A stretch of 64,000 bases of DNA, taken from positions 1 to 64,000 of the forward strand of contig JAPLCC010000053.1 in assembly GCA_026392415.1 (NCBI GenBank), in the 5' to 3' direction. The number at the start of each line of letters is the position of its first letter. Within the stretch, counting starts at the first letter, position 1. The DNA is from Propionibacteriales bacterium (GTDB lineage: Bacteria > Actinomycetota > Actinomycetes > Propionibacteriales > Nocardioidaceae). A program made the position numbers and the translations under genes. This document shows positions 31,457 to 40,742 of this stretch, piece by piece. Below the pieces are notes generated by a model. It was not told the origin of the DNA and made no database searches. It worked only from the letters and a program-made list of their open reading frames with translations.

Positions 31457-32893
31457 TCACGGGCAGGCGTGCTCGAGCCCGTTGTCCTCCGTCCCGGCAG
31501 GTGCCTTGCCCCCGCGCAGCCAGGCGTTGAAGAACGCCGTCAACTCCTCGCCGGTCTCGGCCTCCGCAAACGCCTCGAACTCGGCGACCGAGGCGTTCGC
31601 GTCGCGGTGCTCGGCGACCCAGGCGCGCAGCAGGTCGCGCATGCCGACGGCACCGACCCGGTTGCGCAGGGCGCCGAGCACCATCGCACCACGGTCGTAG
31701 ACCGCGCTGTCGAAGATGTGGGCAGCGCCCGGGTCGTCGAGGTCCAGGGTCCAGAAGCTGGAGAAGGGCGCCTGGCAGGTCTCGTCGTAGAGGTTGTTCA
31801 GCCAGGACTCGATCGACGGTCCGCCGTGCGAGGCGGCGTAGTAGGCCTCGGCGTAGGTCGCAAAACCCTCGTTGAGCCAGATGTCGCTCCAGCGCTCGAC
31901 CGCGACGCTGTCACCGAACCACTGGTGGGCGAGCTCGTGGACGACGACGCCGGGGTAGATCCACGCGCCGTACGTCGGGCGGGTCTGGTTCTCCAGCGCG
32001 AACCCCACGTCGAGGCTGGTGACCACGCCACCTGTCGAGGTGAACGGGTAGGGCCCGAGCCGGCTCTTCAGCCACTCCGTGATGCCAGCCGTACGCCGCA
32101 GCTCGCGCAACGACCTGTTGCGATCGATCGTCGGCAGGCGCGACGACACCGCGTTGTAGTAGGGAATGCCCGAGCTGGAGCGGCCCTTCTCGATCACGAA
32201 GTCACCGGCCGCGAAGAACGCGAGGTAGGTCGCCATCGGGTCGTACATCCGCCAGCGGGTGGTCGCCCGCGTGGCCGTGGTCGTCCGGGAGATCCGGGTG
32301 CCGTTGCTGATGACTTCCTTGGTCTTCGGCACGTTGACCCGGATGTCGAAGGTCGCCTTGTCGCTGGGGTGGTCGTTGGCGGGGAACCACCACGGCGACA
32401 TGTGCGGCTGGTTCATGGTGACGACCTCGTGCCGGTTCGCCAGCCAGTTGCGCTCGCCGGCGTAGCTGATCGGCGCTGGCCGGCCGCGATAGCTGACGTC
32501 GACCTTGAACGTGGCACCGGACGCGATCGCGGTCTTCGGCACCACCTTGAGCTCGTGGTGGTTCGGTCGCGAGAACAGGGCCGCCTTGCCGTTGACCTTC
32601 ACCGAGCTCGTCGGCAGCAACAGGTCCAGGGAGAAGCTGCTCAGGTCGGTGGTCGCGCGCATCGTGATGATGGTCCGGCCAGCGAGGATCTTCTCCTCGA
32701 AGTTGTAGAACACGCGGACGTCGTAGTGCAGCGCGTTGGTGCCGCCGTTGCCGTCGAAGGGCCAGTACGGGTCGGGGCCCTTGATCGAACCCGCGACCGG
32801 CGCACCGGAGTCGCGGAAGTCGGTCGCCGCCGCACCCGAGAATCCGGGGACGAGCAGCAGGAGGATCACCACGAGAACCGTCCGCCAGCGCAT
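31457..32893 (-). CDS. Secreted M1 family metallopeptidase
   Basis: 478 residues. A signal peptide (MRWRTVLVVILLLLVPGFSGAAA) is followed by the M1 beta-domain and a gluzincin catalytic site: HELAHQWFGDSV with the zinc histidines and general-base glutamate, then NEGFATYAE with the third zinc ligand. It should be a zinc aminopeptidase outside the cytoplasm. At 478 residues it is of the short form without the C-terminal helical domain of aminopeptidase N. TACATT lies six bases before the ATG. Confidence 0.93.
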   Translation of the reverse strand: MRWRTVLVVILLLLVPGFSGAAATDFRDSGAPVAGSIKGPDPYWPFDGNGGTNALHYDVRVFYNFEEKILAGRTIITMRATTDLSSFSLDLLLPTSSVKVNGKAALFSRPNHHELKVVPKTAIASGATFKVDVSYRGRPAPISYAGERNWLANRHEVVTMNQPHMSPWWFPANDHPSDKATFDIRVNVPKTKEVISNGTRISRTTTATRATTRWRMYDPMATYLAFFAAGDFVIEKGRSSSGIPYYNAVSSRLPTIDRNRSLRELRRTAGITEWLKSRLGPYPFTSTGGVVTSLDVGFALENQTRPTYGAWIYPGVVVHELAHQWFGDSVAVERWSDIWLNEGFATYAEAYYAASHGGPSIESWLNNLYDETCQAPFSSFWTLDLDDPGAAHIFDSAVYDRGAMVLGALRNRVGAVGMRDLLRAWVAEHRDANASVAEFEAFAEAETGEELTAFFNAWLRGGKAPAGTEDNGLEHACP

Positions 32894-32899
32894 CGCACC

Positions 32900-32905
32900 A
32901 ATGTA
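32900..32905 (-). promoter_or_regulatory. Leaderless -10 element of the M1 peptidase gene
   Basis: TACATT on the minus strand, then GGTGCG and the ATG at 32893. Confidence 0.5.
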
Positions 32906-33074
32906 CGTCAGTCGTGCCTCAGCGATATTCGCTTGCGTCGGGCAAAGGGACGGGTTCACCCTTGTGCCAGATCTCCGCGCACCCGTGGAGCCCGTCGAGA
33001 GGAGCGTGACATGTCCATGACTGTCGCCGGCCTGCCTGCAGACCGAATCCCCTCGACCCACAGGAGCACCCGAA

Positions 33075-33947
33075 TTGTTCCCGGAGAACCTCTCCCCACC
33101 TGACGCCCCGGCCGATCTCGATTCCCGGTTCGTCTTCGACTTCCAGGCCTACGACGACCTCGGCCACGGCCAGCGATGGTCCACCTGGCTCGACGTCGAG
33201 CCACTCTCGCGCGGACCCGAGCCACGTCCCGACTGGGTCGTCACCTCCCAGGGCGCGATCGACACCGACCTCGGCATCCTCAAGACGGGCAAGGAAGCCG
33301 ACGTCTTCCTCCTCGACCGCACCGACCCGCACGATCTCACCCAGTCCGTGGTGATGGCCGCCAAACGCTACCGGTCCCCCGAGCACCGCACGTTCCACCG
33401 CTCGGCCAGCTACACCGAGGGCCGCAGCATGAAGCGTTCGCGTGACGAGCGCGCGATCAAGCGCAAGAGCACCTTCGGCCGCGAGGTCGCCGCCGGCGAA
33501 TGGGCCATCTCCGAGTGGAGTGCCCTGCAACGCTGCTGGGACCTCGGGCTGCCCGTGCCCTATCCCGTGCAGATCGACGGGACCGAGATACTGATGGAGT
33601 GGATCACCGTGCCCGGAGCCGACGAGCCGGAGACGGCGCCGCGGCTCGCGCAGACGCGGCCCGACCGCGCGCTTCTCGAGTCGTACTTCGAACAGCTCCG
33701 CGAGGCGATGGTGACGCTCGTCCAGTCCGGACTCGTGCACGGCGACCTGTCGGCGTACAACATCCTGGCCGCGGGCGAGCGGCTGGTGATCATCGACCTG
33801 CCGCAACTGGTCGACCTCGTCGGCAACGCCGGCGGCTTCGACTTCCTGCTGCGTGACTGCACCAACGTCTGTGGGTGGTTTGCACGACGGGGGCTGGAGG
33901 TGGACCCGCAGGCGCTGTTCGGTGACCTGATGGCGCACGCCTTCTGA
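33075..33947 (+). CDS. RIO1-like serine protein kinase
   Basis: 290 residues from a TTG start with an AGGAG ribosome site eight bases before it. The RIO-type kinase features are GILKTGKEADVFLLDRT (flexible ATP loop), MAAKRYRS with the invariant lysine, LVHGDLSAYNIL as catalytic loop, and VIIDLPQLVD in place of DFG. Archaeal and eukaryotic RIO kinases help mature the small ribosomal subunit; the bacterial role is not known. It stands alone, convergent with metX. Confidence 0.87.
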   Translation: MFPENLSPPDAPADLDSRFVFDFQAYDDLGHGQRWSTWLDVEPLSRGPEPRPDWVVTSQGAIDTDLGILKTGKEADVFLLDRTDPHDLTQSVVMAAKRYRSPEHRTFHRSASYTEGRSMKRSRDERAIKRKSTFGREVAAGEWAISEWSALQRCWDLGLPVPYPVQIDGTEILMEWITVPGADEPETAPRLAQTRPDRALLESYFEQLREAMVTLVQSGLVHGDLSAYNILAAGERLVIIDLPQLVDLVGNAGGFDFLLRDCTNVCGWFARRGLEVDPQALFGDLMAHAF

Positions 33948-33951
33948 GTCG

Positions 33952-35046
33952 TCAGGCCAGGGCGGCGCGCACCAGGTCGTGGTAGCCGGGCGGCTCGAGA
34001 AGGAACGAGTCGTGGCCCCAGGGCGAGGCGACCTCTGTGTGCTCGACCCTGACGCCACGGGCCGCGAGCTGATCGCGGATCCGGAGCGAATGTGACGTCG
34101 GGAAGCGCCAGTCGGAGTCGAAGGACAGCAGGTGGAACCGGGTCGACGGCCGGATGCGGGGATGCTCGGTGAACGGGTCGAAGTAGTCCATCGGCCGGGT
34201 CAGGTGCAGGTACGACAGCGCATCGAAGCGTTCGAGGAAGCTGTTGCCCTGGTGCTGGAGGTAGTGCTCGACCTCGAAGTCGGCACCCAGACGCTTCGCG
34301 CTTCCGTGGCTGTCCCGGGCGTGACCGAACTTGTCTGCCAGGGACGCCTCGGAGACGTAGGTGATGTGGGCCAGCATGCGCGCGACCTTGAGTCCGTGGC
34401 GGGGCGTTACTCCGTGCTCGCCATACCGGCCGTCGCGGTAGTCGGGATCCTCCAGGATCGCCGTTCGTGCGACGGAGGAGAACGCGATGTTCTCCGTGGT
34501 CAGGCGTGAGCTCGCCGCGACGAGGACCGCACGGTCGATCCGGTCCGGCTCCTCCAGCGCCCACTCGAGGACCTGCATGCCGCCCAGCGATCCGCCGACG
34601 GCGGCGTGCAGGCGTTCGATACCGAGGTGGTCGAGCAGACGTCGGTGGACGCCAACCAGGTCCGCCATGTCGAGAGCCGGGAAGTCCGGGCCGTAGGGCC
34701 GTCCAGTGCGCGGGTCGATCGACAGCGGGCCGGTCGTTCCAGAACAGCCGCCGAGCAGGTTGGCGCTGACGACGAAGAATCGGTCGGTGTCGACCGCCTT
34801 GCCCGGGCCGATCAGGTTGTCCCACCAGCCGGGGCGGTGCGCACCCTCGTGCCAGCCGGCCGCGTGCGCGTCACCCGTGAGCGCGTGGCAGACGAAGACG
34901 GCGTTGTCGCGGTCCGGTGACAGCACGCCGTAGGTCTCGAAGGCGACCTCGACCTCCGGGAGGACCGCCCCGGACTCGAGCTCCAGCGGGCCGTCCTGCG
35001 TGAGGACGGCCCGCTGGGTCGCGACGACCCCGACGGAGTCGGACAC
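33952..35046 (-). CDS. metX: Homoserine O-acetyltransferase
   Basis: 364 residues from a GTG start. It acetylates homoserine with acetyl-CoA, the first committed step to methionine. Alpha/beta-hydrolase catalytic blocks are CHALTGDAHAAGW, AVGGSLGGMQVLEWA with the nucleophile serine, LLSFDSDWRFPTSHS with the aspartate, and SPWGHDSFLLE with the histidine. It follows metY after six bases, giving a complete two-step route to homocysteine by direct sulfhydrylation. The acyl donor could in principle be succinyl-CoA. Confidence 0.96.
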   Translation of the reverse strand: MSDSVGVVATQRAVLTQDGPLELESGAVLPEVEVAFETYGVLSPDRDNAVFVCHALTGDAHAAGWHEGAHRPGWWDNLIGPGKAVDTDRFFVVSANLLGGCSGTTGPLSIDPRTGRPYGPDFPALDMADLVGVHRRLLDHLGIERLHAAVGGSLGGMQVLEWALEEPDRIDRAVLVAASSRLTTENIAFSSVARTAILEDPDYRDGRYGEHGVTPRHGLKVARMLAHITYVSEASLADKFGHARDSHGSAKRLGADFEVEHYLQHQGNSFLERFDALSYLHLTRPMDYFDPFTEHPRIRPSTRFHLLSFDSDWRFPTSHSLRIRDQLAARGVRVEHTEVASPWGHDSFLLEPPGYHDLVRAALA

Positions 35047-35052
35047 GCGGTG

Positions 35053-36339
35053 CTACTTCGCCGCGATCAGGGCCTGCTCGAGATCGGCGAGGATGTCGTC
35101 GATGTTCTCGATGCCGACCGACAGCCGGACCAGGTCCTCGGTCACACCGGCCGCCTCGAGCTCGTCCGGGGTGAGCTGCGAGTGCGTCGTCGTGGCGTTG
35201 TGCACGGCGAGCGACTTCGCGTCACCGATGTTGACGAGATGGCTGAAGAGCTCGACCGACTCGATGAATCGCTTGCCGCCGTCCCGCCCGGACCTGAGAC
35301 CGAAGGAGACCAGGCCGCCGTAGCCCTTGCCGGTGAAGAGCCTGTCGGCGAGCGCCCTGTAGGGGCTGTCATCGAGGCCGGGGTAGGAGACCCAGGCGAC
35401 GGCGTCGTGCCCCTGGAGGAACTTCGCCACGGCCAGCGCATTCTCACTGTGGCGCTCCAGTCGGAGGTGCAGCGTCTCGAGGCCCGGGAGGAAGAGGAAC
35501 GAGTTGAGCGGGGCGATCGCGGCGCCGGTGTTGCGCAGCAGCACCGTGCGGGCGCGAATGATGTAGGCGAGGTTTCCGACGGCTTCTGTCCACACCACGC
35601 CGTGGTAGGCCTTGTCCGGGCCGGTCAGGCCCGGGAACCGCTCGGAGTGCGCGGCCCAGTCGAAGTTGCCCGAGTCGACGATGACGCCACCGATCGAGGT
35701 GCCGTGGCCGCCGATGTACTTGGTCGCGGAGTGCACGGAGATGTCGGCGCCATGGTCGAAGACCCGCTCGAGGTACGGCGTCGTGACGGTGTTGTCGACG
35801 ATGAGCGGCAGACCGTGCGCGTGAGCGGCGTCGGCCCACGCGCGGGTGTCGACGACGTTGATCCTGGGGTTGCCGATCGTCTCGGCGAAGACCAGCTTGG
35901 TGTTCTCGTCGACATGCTTGGCGAGGTCCTCGGGCTTCTCCGGGTCGACGAAACGCACCTCGATGCCGTACTGAGGAAGCGTGTGCGCGAAGAGGGCGTA
36001 GGTTCCGCCGTACAGGGTGGAGATCGCGACGATGTTGTCGCCGGAGTAGGTCAGGTTGAGAACGGCGTAGGTGATCGCGGCCGATCCGGAAGCCACCGCG
36101 AGGGCGCCGACGCCACCCTCGAGCTGCGCGACGCGCTCCTCGAACACCGACTGGGTCGGGTTCATGATCCGCGAGTAGATGTTGCCCGGCTCGGCCAGGG
36201 CGAACAGGTTGGCGGCGTGCTCGGTGTCGTTGAAGACGTACGACGTGGTCTGGTAGATCGGCACGGCGCGCGCGTTGGTTGCCGGATCCGCTTCTTCCTG
36301 ACCAGCGTGGACGGCGAGGGTCTCGGGGCGATAGGTCAT
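35053..36339 (-). CDS. metY: O-acetylhomoserine aminocarboxypropyltransferase (sulfhydrylase)
   Basis: 428 residues from the ATG at 36339, which has an AGGAG ribosome site. It is a PLP enzyme that makes homocysteine from O-acetylhomoserine and sulfide. It begins ETLAVHAGQEEADPATNARAVPIYQTTSYVF; the PLP lysine lies in HSATKYIGGHGTSIGG, and FAETIGNPRINVVD is also family-typical. Upstream (minus strand) a TAGACT -10 about 50 bases ahead would leave a short leader with a GCCGCC-GAC-GGCGGC hairpin, too short for a known SAM-IV riboswitch. Confidence 0.96.
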   Translation of the reverse strand: MTYRPETLAVHAGQEEADPATNARAVPIYQTTSYVFNDTEHAANLFALAEPGNIYSRIMNPTQSVFEERVAQLEGGVGALAVASGSAAITYAVLNLTYSGDNIVAISTLYGGTYALFAHTLPQYGIEVRFVDPEKPEDLAKHVDENTKLVFAETIGNPRINVVDTRAWADAAHAHGLPLIVDNTVTTPYLERVFDHGADISVHSATKYIGGHGTSIGGVIVDSGNFDWAAHSERFPGLTGPDKAYHGVVWTEAVGNLAYIIRARTVLLRNTGAAIAPLNSFLFLPGLETLHLRLERHSENALAVAKFLQGHDAVAWVSYPGLDDSPYRALADRLFTGKGYGGLVSFGLRSGRDGGKRFIESVELFSHLVNIGDAKSLAVHNATTTHSQLTPDELEAAGVTEDLVRLSVGIENIDDILADLEQALIAAK

Positions 36340-36390
36340 CGTTGACTCCTGTCGAGGTGCCGCCGTCGGCGGCGTGGGCTTTCTCGTCAA

Positions 36391-36579
36391 AGTCTAGGCA
36401 CTTACTCGTCATTTGATCGAACGGCGTCCACTTCGCGGACCGGACAGCTTCCGGGCCACGACGGATCTCCCGGTGAGTGGGATCCTCCGGGGCCCCCGGT
36501 CCTCGATCGCTCCTAGCGTGACGATCGACACACCGGGGCAGCACCGCGCGGGCCCCGGATGACCCAACCTGGAGGATCA
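36391..36579. promoter_or_regulatory. Divergent promoter region of metY and the solute-binding protein gene
   Basis: About 190 bases without a gene. On the minus strand TAGACT (about 36391-36396) could serve metY. On the plus strand TAGCGT (36514-36519) could be the -10 of the binding-protein gene, giving a leader of roughly 55 bases that ends in a GGAGG ribosome site. I see no complete riboswitch structure. Confidence 0.4.
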
Positions 36580-38199
36580 GTGAGGAACCGCACCACGACA
36601 CGCTGCCGTGTCGCCGCGACCGCAGTCCTGGCGACAGCGCTGCTGGTGAGCGGCTGCGCCGGCTCGGGCGCCGACGACAAGGGAGGCGACAGCGCATCGC
36701 TGACCCGCGAGGAGATCTACGCCGCCGGTGTCGTCGGAACGAGTGACGACGCCGGTGACCCGAAGGCCGGCGGCACGCTGACCCTGGCCGACTACTCCGA
36801 GGCGCGCAGCCTCGACCCGACCAAGACGATCCCGAACGGCGCAGCCGGCGGCAACGCCCTCGCCGCTGTCTACGACGTCCTGATGCGCTACGACCAGCCG
36901 TCGGACTCCTTCGAGCCGTGGCTGGCGAAGTCCCTCACCACCGAGGACAACATCACCTGGACCCTGGAACTGCGCGAGGACGTGACGTTCTCCGACGGCA
37001 CGCCCCTGGACGCCAACGCGGTCGTCGGCAGCCTGGGCCACTACATGAAGAGCGCCGGCTACAACACCCTGCTGCTCGCGACCAACATCAAGGACATGCG
37101 GCCCGAGGGCACGACCAAGGTCGTCTTCACCCTCAACCAGGCCTGGATCACGTTCCCGAACATGCTGGCCAGCGGTCCGGGCATGATCATGGCGCCGGCG
37201 GCGTACAAGGGCGGTCCGGACAAGTTCGAGCCGATCGGCGCTGGTCCGTTCGTGCTCGACAAGTACAAGCCGGCCGAGGAGCTGGTCCTGAAGGCGAACG
37301 CGGACTACTGGAACGGCAAGCCCAACCTGGACGCCGTCCGGTTCGTGTGGCTGGGCAGTGACGACGACCGGCTCTCCTCGCTCGCCGACGGCACCGTCGA
37401 CGTCGCCAACGTCCGTGCGTCACAGACGGTGGAGAAGGCACGCAAGGACGGCTTCGCCGGCATCATGGCGCCGAGCGGCCTGGGCAGCCTCTACTGGCTG
37501 AACAACCGCGAGGGTCGCGCCTCCTCCGACATCCGCGTACGCCAGGCGATCAACTTCGCGATCGATCCCGAGGTCGTCGCCGAGCGCGTCAACGGCGGTG
37601 CCGGCCTCCCCGGCCGCAACATCTACTCCCCCAGCGCGCCGTACTTCACCGCCGTCGAGACCTCGGACTTCAACGCAGAGAAGGCCAAGGCGTTGCTCGA
37701 GGACGCGAAGGCGGACGGCTACGACGGCAAGCTGACCTACATCGGCCAGTCCGACCAGGCGTCACAGACCCAGGCCGTCACCGTGCAGGCCATGCTCGAG
37801 GCCGTCGGCTTCGAGGTGAAGACCGACCTCCTGCGCAACATCGCCGACCAGACCCAGCGGATCTACGTCACCCACGACTACGACATCGCCGTCTCCGCGA
37901 TGAGCGTTCCCGACGAGGACCCGTACTCGCGCCTGGCGACCAACCTCAACAGCCAGTCCCCGCAGAACCCCTCGGGCTATGCCAACCCCGAGATGGACGC
38001 CCTGATCGCCCAGCTCCAGGCGGCTTCCGGCGACGAGGCCACGGACCTGCTGACCCAGATCAACGAGCTGTGGCAGGAGACGATCCCCGGGATCGCCATG
38101 GGTGCCGGCGCGTTCTTCATGCCCTGGAACGAAGACGTCCACGGCATCACCTCCACCTCCGAGACGCTGCTGCTCCTCGGCGGTGCCTGGAAGGGCTGA
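36580..38199 (+). CDS. ABC transporter substrate-binding lipoprotein (SBP family 5)
   Basis: 539 residues from GTG at 36580, set by GGAGGATCA directly before it. A lipoprotein signal peptide ends in the lipobox LLVSGC. The rest is a family-5 peptide/nickel/opine-type binding protein (GGTLTLADYSEARSLDPTKTIPN near residue 62, TWTLELREDVTFSDGTPLDANAVV, DIRVRQAINFAIDPEVVAERV). It is convergent with the amidase at the end of a matching ABC operon, which lacks its own binding protein, so it is very probably that system's receptor. Ligand unknown. Confidence 0.93.
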   Translation: MRNRTTTRCRVAATAVLATALLVSGCAGSGADDKGGDSASLTREEIYAAGVVGTSDDAGDPKAGGTLTLADYSEARSLDPTKTIPNGAAGGNALAAVYDVLMRYDQPSDSFEPWLAKSLTTEDNITWTLELREDVTFSDGTPLDANAVVGSLGHYMKSAGYNTLLLATNIKDMRPEGTTKVVFTLNQAWITFPNMLASGPGMIMAPAAYKGGPDKFEPIGAGPFVLDKYKPAEELVLKANADYWNGKPNLDAVRFVWLGSDDDRLSSLADGTVDVANVRASQTVEKARKDGFAGIMAPSGLGSLYWLNNREGRASSDIRVRQAINFAIDPEVVAERVNGGAGLPGRNIYSPSAPYFTAVETSDFNAEKAKALLEDAKADGYDGKLTYIGQSDQASQTQAVTVQAMLEAVGFEVKTDLLRNIADQTQRIYVTHDYDIAVSAMSVPDEDPYSRLATNLNSQSPQNPSGYANPEMDALIAQLQAASGDEATDLLTQINELWQETIPGIAMGAGAFFMPWNEDVHGITSTSETLLLLGGAWKG

Positions 38200-38217
38200 C
38201 CCCACCTCGACCGGGAA

Positions 38218-38251
38218 GAGCCCCCTTCCGCCGAACGGCGGGAGGGGGCTC
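38218..38251. terminator. Bidirectional terminator between the binding protein and amidase genes
   Basis: GAGCCCCCT-TCCGCC and GGCGGGAGGGGGCTC form a 14-15 base stem with a GAAC loop, located between two convergent stop codons. Confidence 0.8.
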
Positions 38252-38291
38252 GTTGCTGTGCACGAAGTGTCACCCGTGCGGGTCCGACGTG

Positions 38292-39728
38292 TCAGCGGTA
38301 CGACGGCGCGAGAAGCGGCCACGGACGGGCCTGCTCGAGCTGGGTGGCGAGGGCGAGCAGGGTGCCCTCGGTGCCGAGGTCGCCGATGAAGTGGGCGCCG
38401 AGCGGGAGGCCGGCGGAGTCGAGGCCACAGGGCAGCGACATCGCGGGCATGCCGGTCGCGTTGGCGACGGCGGTGAACGAGGAGTAGTCGCCACCGCGCT
38501 GCCACATCGCCTCGGGGTCCGTGGTGTCGAGGAAGCCGAGCTCGGGGACGGGCAGCGGAAGGGTCGGGGTCAGCAACAGGTCCACCTCGCGGAGCTGCGC
38601 GCCGAGCTGCCAGCCGGCCTGCTGCACGGCCGCCAGCGCGTCGTACACGTGCACGGGCGTCATGGTGGCGCGGTAGTGGTCGTGGATCACCCGGGTGAAC
38701 GGTTCTAGGTCATCGTCGCGCAGCTCGCGGCCCAGCTCGGCAAGGCGGTGCTCGACGTCGGCCAGGAGCGAGACACCCATCAAGGTGGCGAATCCGCCCA
38801 TCATCAGCTCGGCGTCGTGGCGCAGCTCGGTCTCCTCGACGACGTGCCCGAGCTCCTCGCAGAGCGCAGCGGTCCGGCGGACCCCGGCGAGCACCTCGGG
38901 CGACACCACGCCACCGTCGGGTCGCTTCGTGACCAGACCGATCCGCAGCCGCAGCGGTGCCGTGCGGGCCTGCTCGACGTACGGCGAGCTCGGGGTCGGC
39001 GCCGCCAAGGCGTCGCCAGGCAAGGGGGCCGAGGACAGGTCGAGCAGGAGGGCACTGTCGCGCACGGTGCGGGTCAACACGTGGTTGGCGGAGAGAGGAG
39101 AGGCCAGCGTCGCCGGCACCGGGTACGTCGTCACGCGACCCCGGCTCGGCTTGAGGCCGAAGAGCCCGCAGGCCGACGCCGGGATGCGGATCGAGCCGCC
39201 GCCGTCGTTGCCGTGGGCGACCGGGACCAGCCCGGCAGCGACCGCTGCGGCGGACCCGCCGGACGAGCCTCCCGGGGAGTACCCGGCAGAGTCAGCGGGC
39301 GACCACGGGTTCCGGGTGGGGCCGTGCAGCAACGGTTCGGTGCTGGCGTTCTTGCCGAGCTCGGGACTGTTGGTCATCCCGAGCACCACCATCCCGGCCG
39401 CCCGGTAGCGGCGCACCAGCTCGCTGTCGACGCTCTGCACGTCGTCGGCCCACAGCCGACTGCCGCGGGTCAGGGGCAGACCGGCGACCTGCATGCCGAG
39501 GTCCTTGACCAGGGTCGGCACACCCTGAAGGGGACCGGCCGGGAGTCCGGCGTCGACCTCGGCGAGCGCTTCCTCGAACCGCTCGGCCACGACCGCGTTC
39601 AGGCCGCCGGGGCCCGAGCATCCGTGGTCCTGGATCCGGGCGATGGCGTCCTCGACGACCTCGCGCGCCGACACCTCCCCCGAGCGAATCGCCTCAGCGG
39701 TGGCCGTCGCGTCGTCGTACCGGGTCAT
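38292..39728 (-). CDS. Amidase signature family protein
   Basis: 478 residues. The Ser-cisSer-Lys triad regions are present: LQGVPTLVKDLG with the lysine, GYSPGGSSGGSAAAVAAG with the cis-serine, and GNDGGGSIRIPASACGLFGLKPSRGR with the nucleophile serine. It hydrolyses a carboxamide; the substrate is unknown. It is the last gene of the ABC transporter operon, seven bases after dppF-type ATPase, so the imported solute may be an amide. Not GatA by context, as no gatB or gatC is nearby. Confidence 0.93.
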   Translation of the reverse strand: MTRYDDATATAEAIRSGEVSAREVVEDAIARIQDHGCSGPGGLNAVVAERFEEALAEVDAGLPAGPLQGVPTLVKDLGMQVAGLPLTRGSRLWADDVQSVDSELVRRYRAAGMVVLGMTNSPELGKNASTEPLLHGPTRNPWSPADSAGYSPGGSSGGSAAAVAAGLVPVAHGNDGGGSIRIPASACGLFGLKPSRGRVTTYPVPATLASPLSANHVLTRTVRDSALLLDLSSAPLPGDALAAPTPSSPYVEQARTAPLRLRIGLVTKRPDGGVVSPEVLAGVRRTAALCEELGHVVEETELRHDAELMMGGFATLMGVSLLADVEHRLAELGRELRDDDLEPFTRVIHDHYRATMTPVHVYDALAAVQQAGWQLGAQLREVDLLLTPTLPLPVPELGFLDTTDPEAMWQRGGDYSSFTAVANATGMPAMSLPCGLDSAGLPLGAHFIGDLGTEGTLLALATQLEQARPWPLLAPSYR

Positions 39729-39734
39729 GGGGGG

Positions 39735-40742
39735 TCATTCCTCCACTGCTCGTTCGGGATGATGGCACGCCACGAACTGTCCGGGACGGAGCTCTCGCAG
39801 CTGGGGTTCCTGGGCCGCACACAGCTCGCTCGCCAGCGGGCAGCGGGTGCGGAAACGGCAGCCGGAGGGTGGATCGAGCGGCGAAGGCAGCTCGGTCGTC
39901 TCGGCACCACCCCGGGCCGGATCGATTGCCCGATCCGCATCAGCCTCGCTCGGCACGGAGGCCAGCAGCAGACGCGTGTAGGGGTGCAGTGCCGCGCTCT
40001 CCAGGCCAGCAGATGGCAGCACCTCGCACGTCTTGCCGAGGTACATCACCAGCACCCGGTCACTGATGTTCTTCACGACCGCGACGTCGTGGGCGATGAA
40101 GACCATGCTGAGCCCGAACCGTTCGCGTGCCTGCTCGAGCAGGTTGAGGATCTGCGCCTGCACCGACACGTCGAGGCTGGAGACGGGCTCGTCGCAGATC
40201 AGGACGTCAGGGTCGAGCGCAAGGGACCGAGCGATGCAGACCCGTTGGCACTGGCCGCCGGACAGCTCGTGCGGCCGCTTCTCCCGCACGGTCTCCGGGT
40301 CCAGGCCGACCGACGTCAGCAGCTCGTCGACGTAGGTGTCGCGGTTCCGGTCGCCCCAGCCCCAGATCTCCAGCCCCTCGACGACCAGGTCCTTGACCTT
40401 GCGTCGCGGGTTCAGCGCGGAGACCGGGTCCTGCAGCACGAGCTGCATCCGGGCTCGCGCCTTGCGCATGGCCCGCGGCTTGAGGTCGGTGAGATCGGTG
40501 TCCCCGAGCCGGACCGTGCCGGACGTCGGTGGCGGCAGCTGCATGACCGCCCGTCCGGCGCTCGACTTGCCGCAGCCGGACTCGCCGAGGATGCCGAGGG
40601 TCTCCCCCGGCACCAGGTCGAGGTTCAGCCCCGACACCGCGTGCACGGTCCCCGCCGCGACCCGGAACTCCACGACCAGGTCGTCCACGACCAGCGAACG
40701 CTCGAGACCGGGACGCAGGTGCGCCGTTCCGCTACCGGCCAT
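39735..40742 (-). CDS. Oligopeptide/nickel-type ABC transporter ATPase (DppF-like)
   Basis: 335 residues. Walker A GESGCGKSSAG, the Q-loop MQLVLQDPVSALNPR, signature LSGGQCQRV and Walker B DVLICDEPVSSLDV are all intact. The C-terminal cysteine-containing OppF/DppF extension is present (PLDPPSGCRFRTRCPLASELCAAQEPQ). It hydrolyses ATP to drive import together with the DppD-like partner, whose gene it overlaps by 11 bases. Confidence 0.94.
   Translation of the reverse strand: MAGSGTAHLRPGLERSLVVDDLVVEFRVAAGTVHAVSGLNLDLVPGETLGILGESGCGKSSAGRAVMQLPPPTSGTVRLGDTDLTDLKPRAMRKARARMQLVLQDPVSALNPRRKVKDLVVEGLEIWGWGDRNRDTYVDELLTSVGLDPETVREKRPHELSGGQCQRVCIARSLALDPDVLICDEPVSSLDVSVQAQILNLLEQARERFGLSMVFIAHDVAVVKNISDRVLVMYLGKTCEVLPSAGLESAALHPYTRLLLASVPSEADADRAIDPARGGAETTELPSPLDPPSGCRFRTRCPLASELCAAQEPQLRELRPGQFVACHHPERAVEE

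Noticed and set aside
36340..36480. SAM-type riboswitch in front of metY
   Set aside because: The leader after the probable -10 is only about 50 bases and shows a single hairpin, without the multi-stem core expected of SAM-II or SAM-IV elements.
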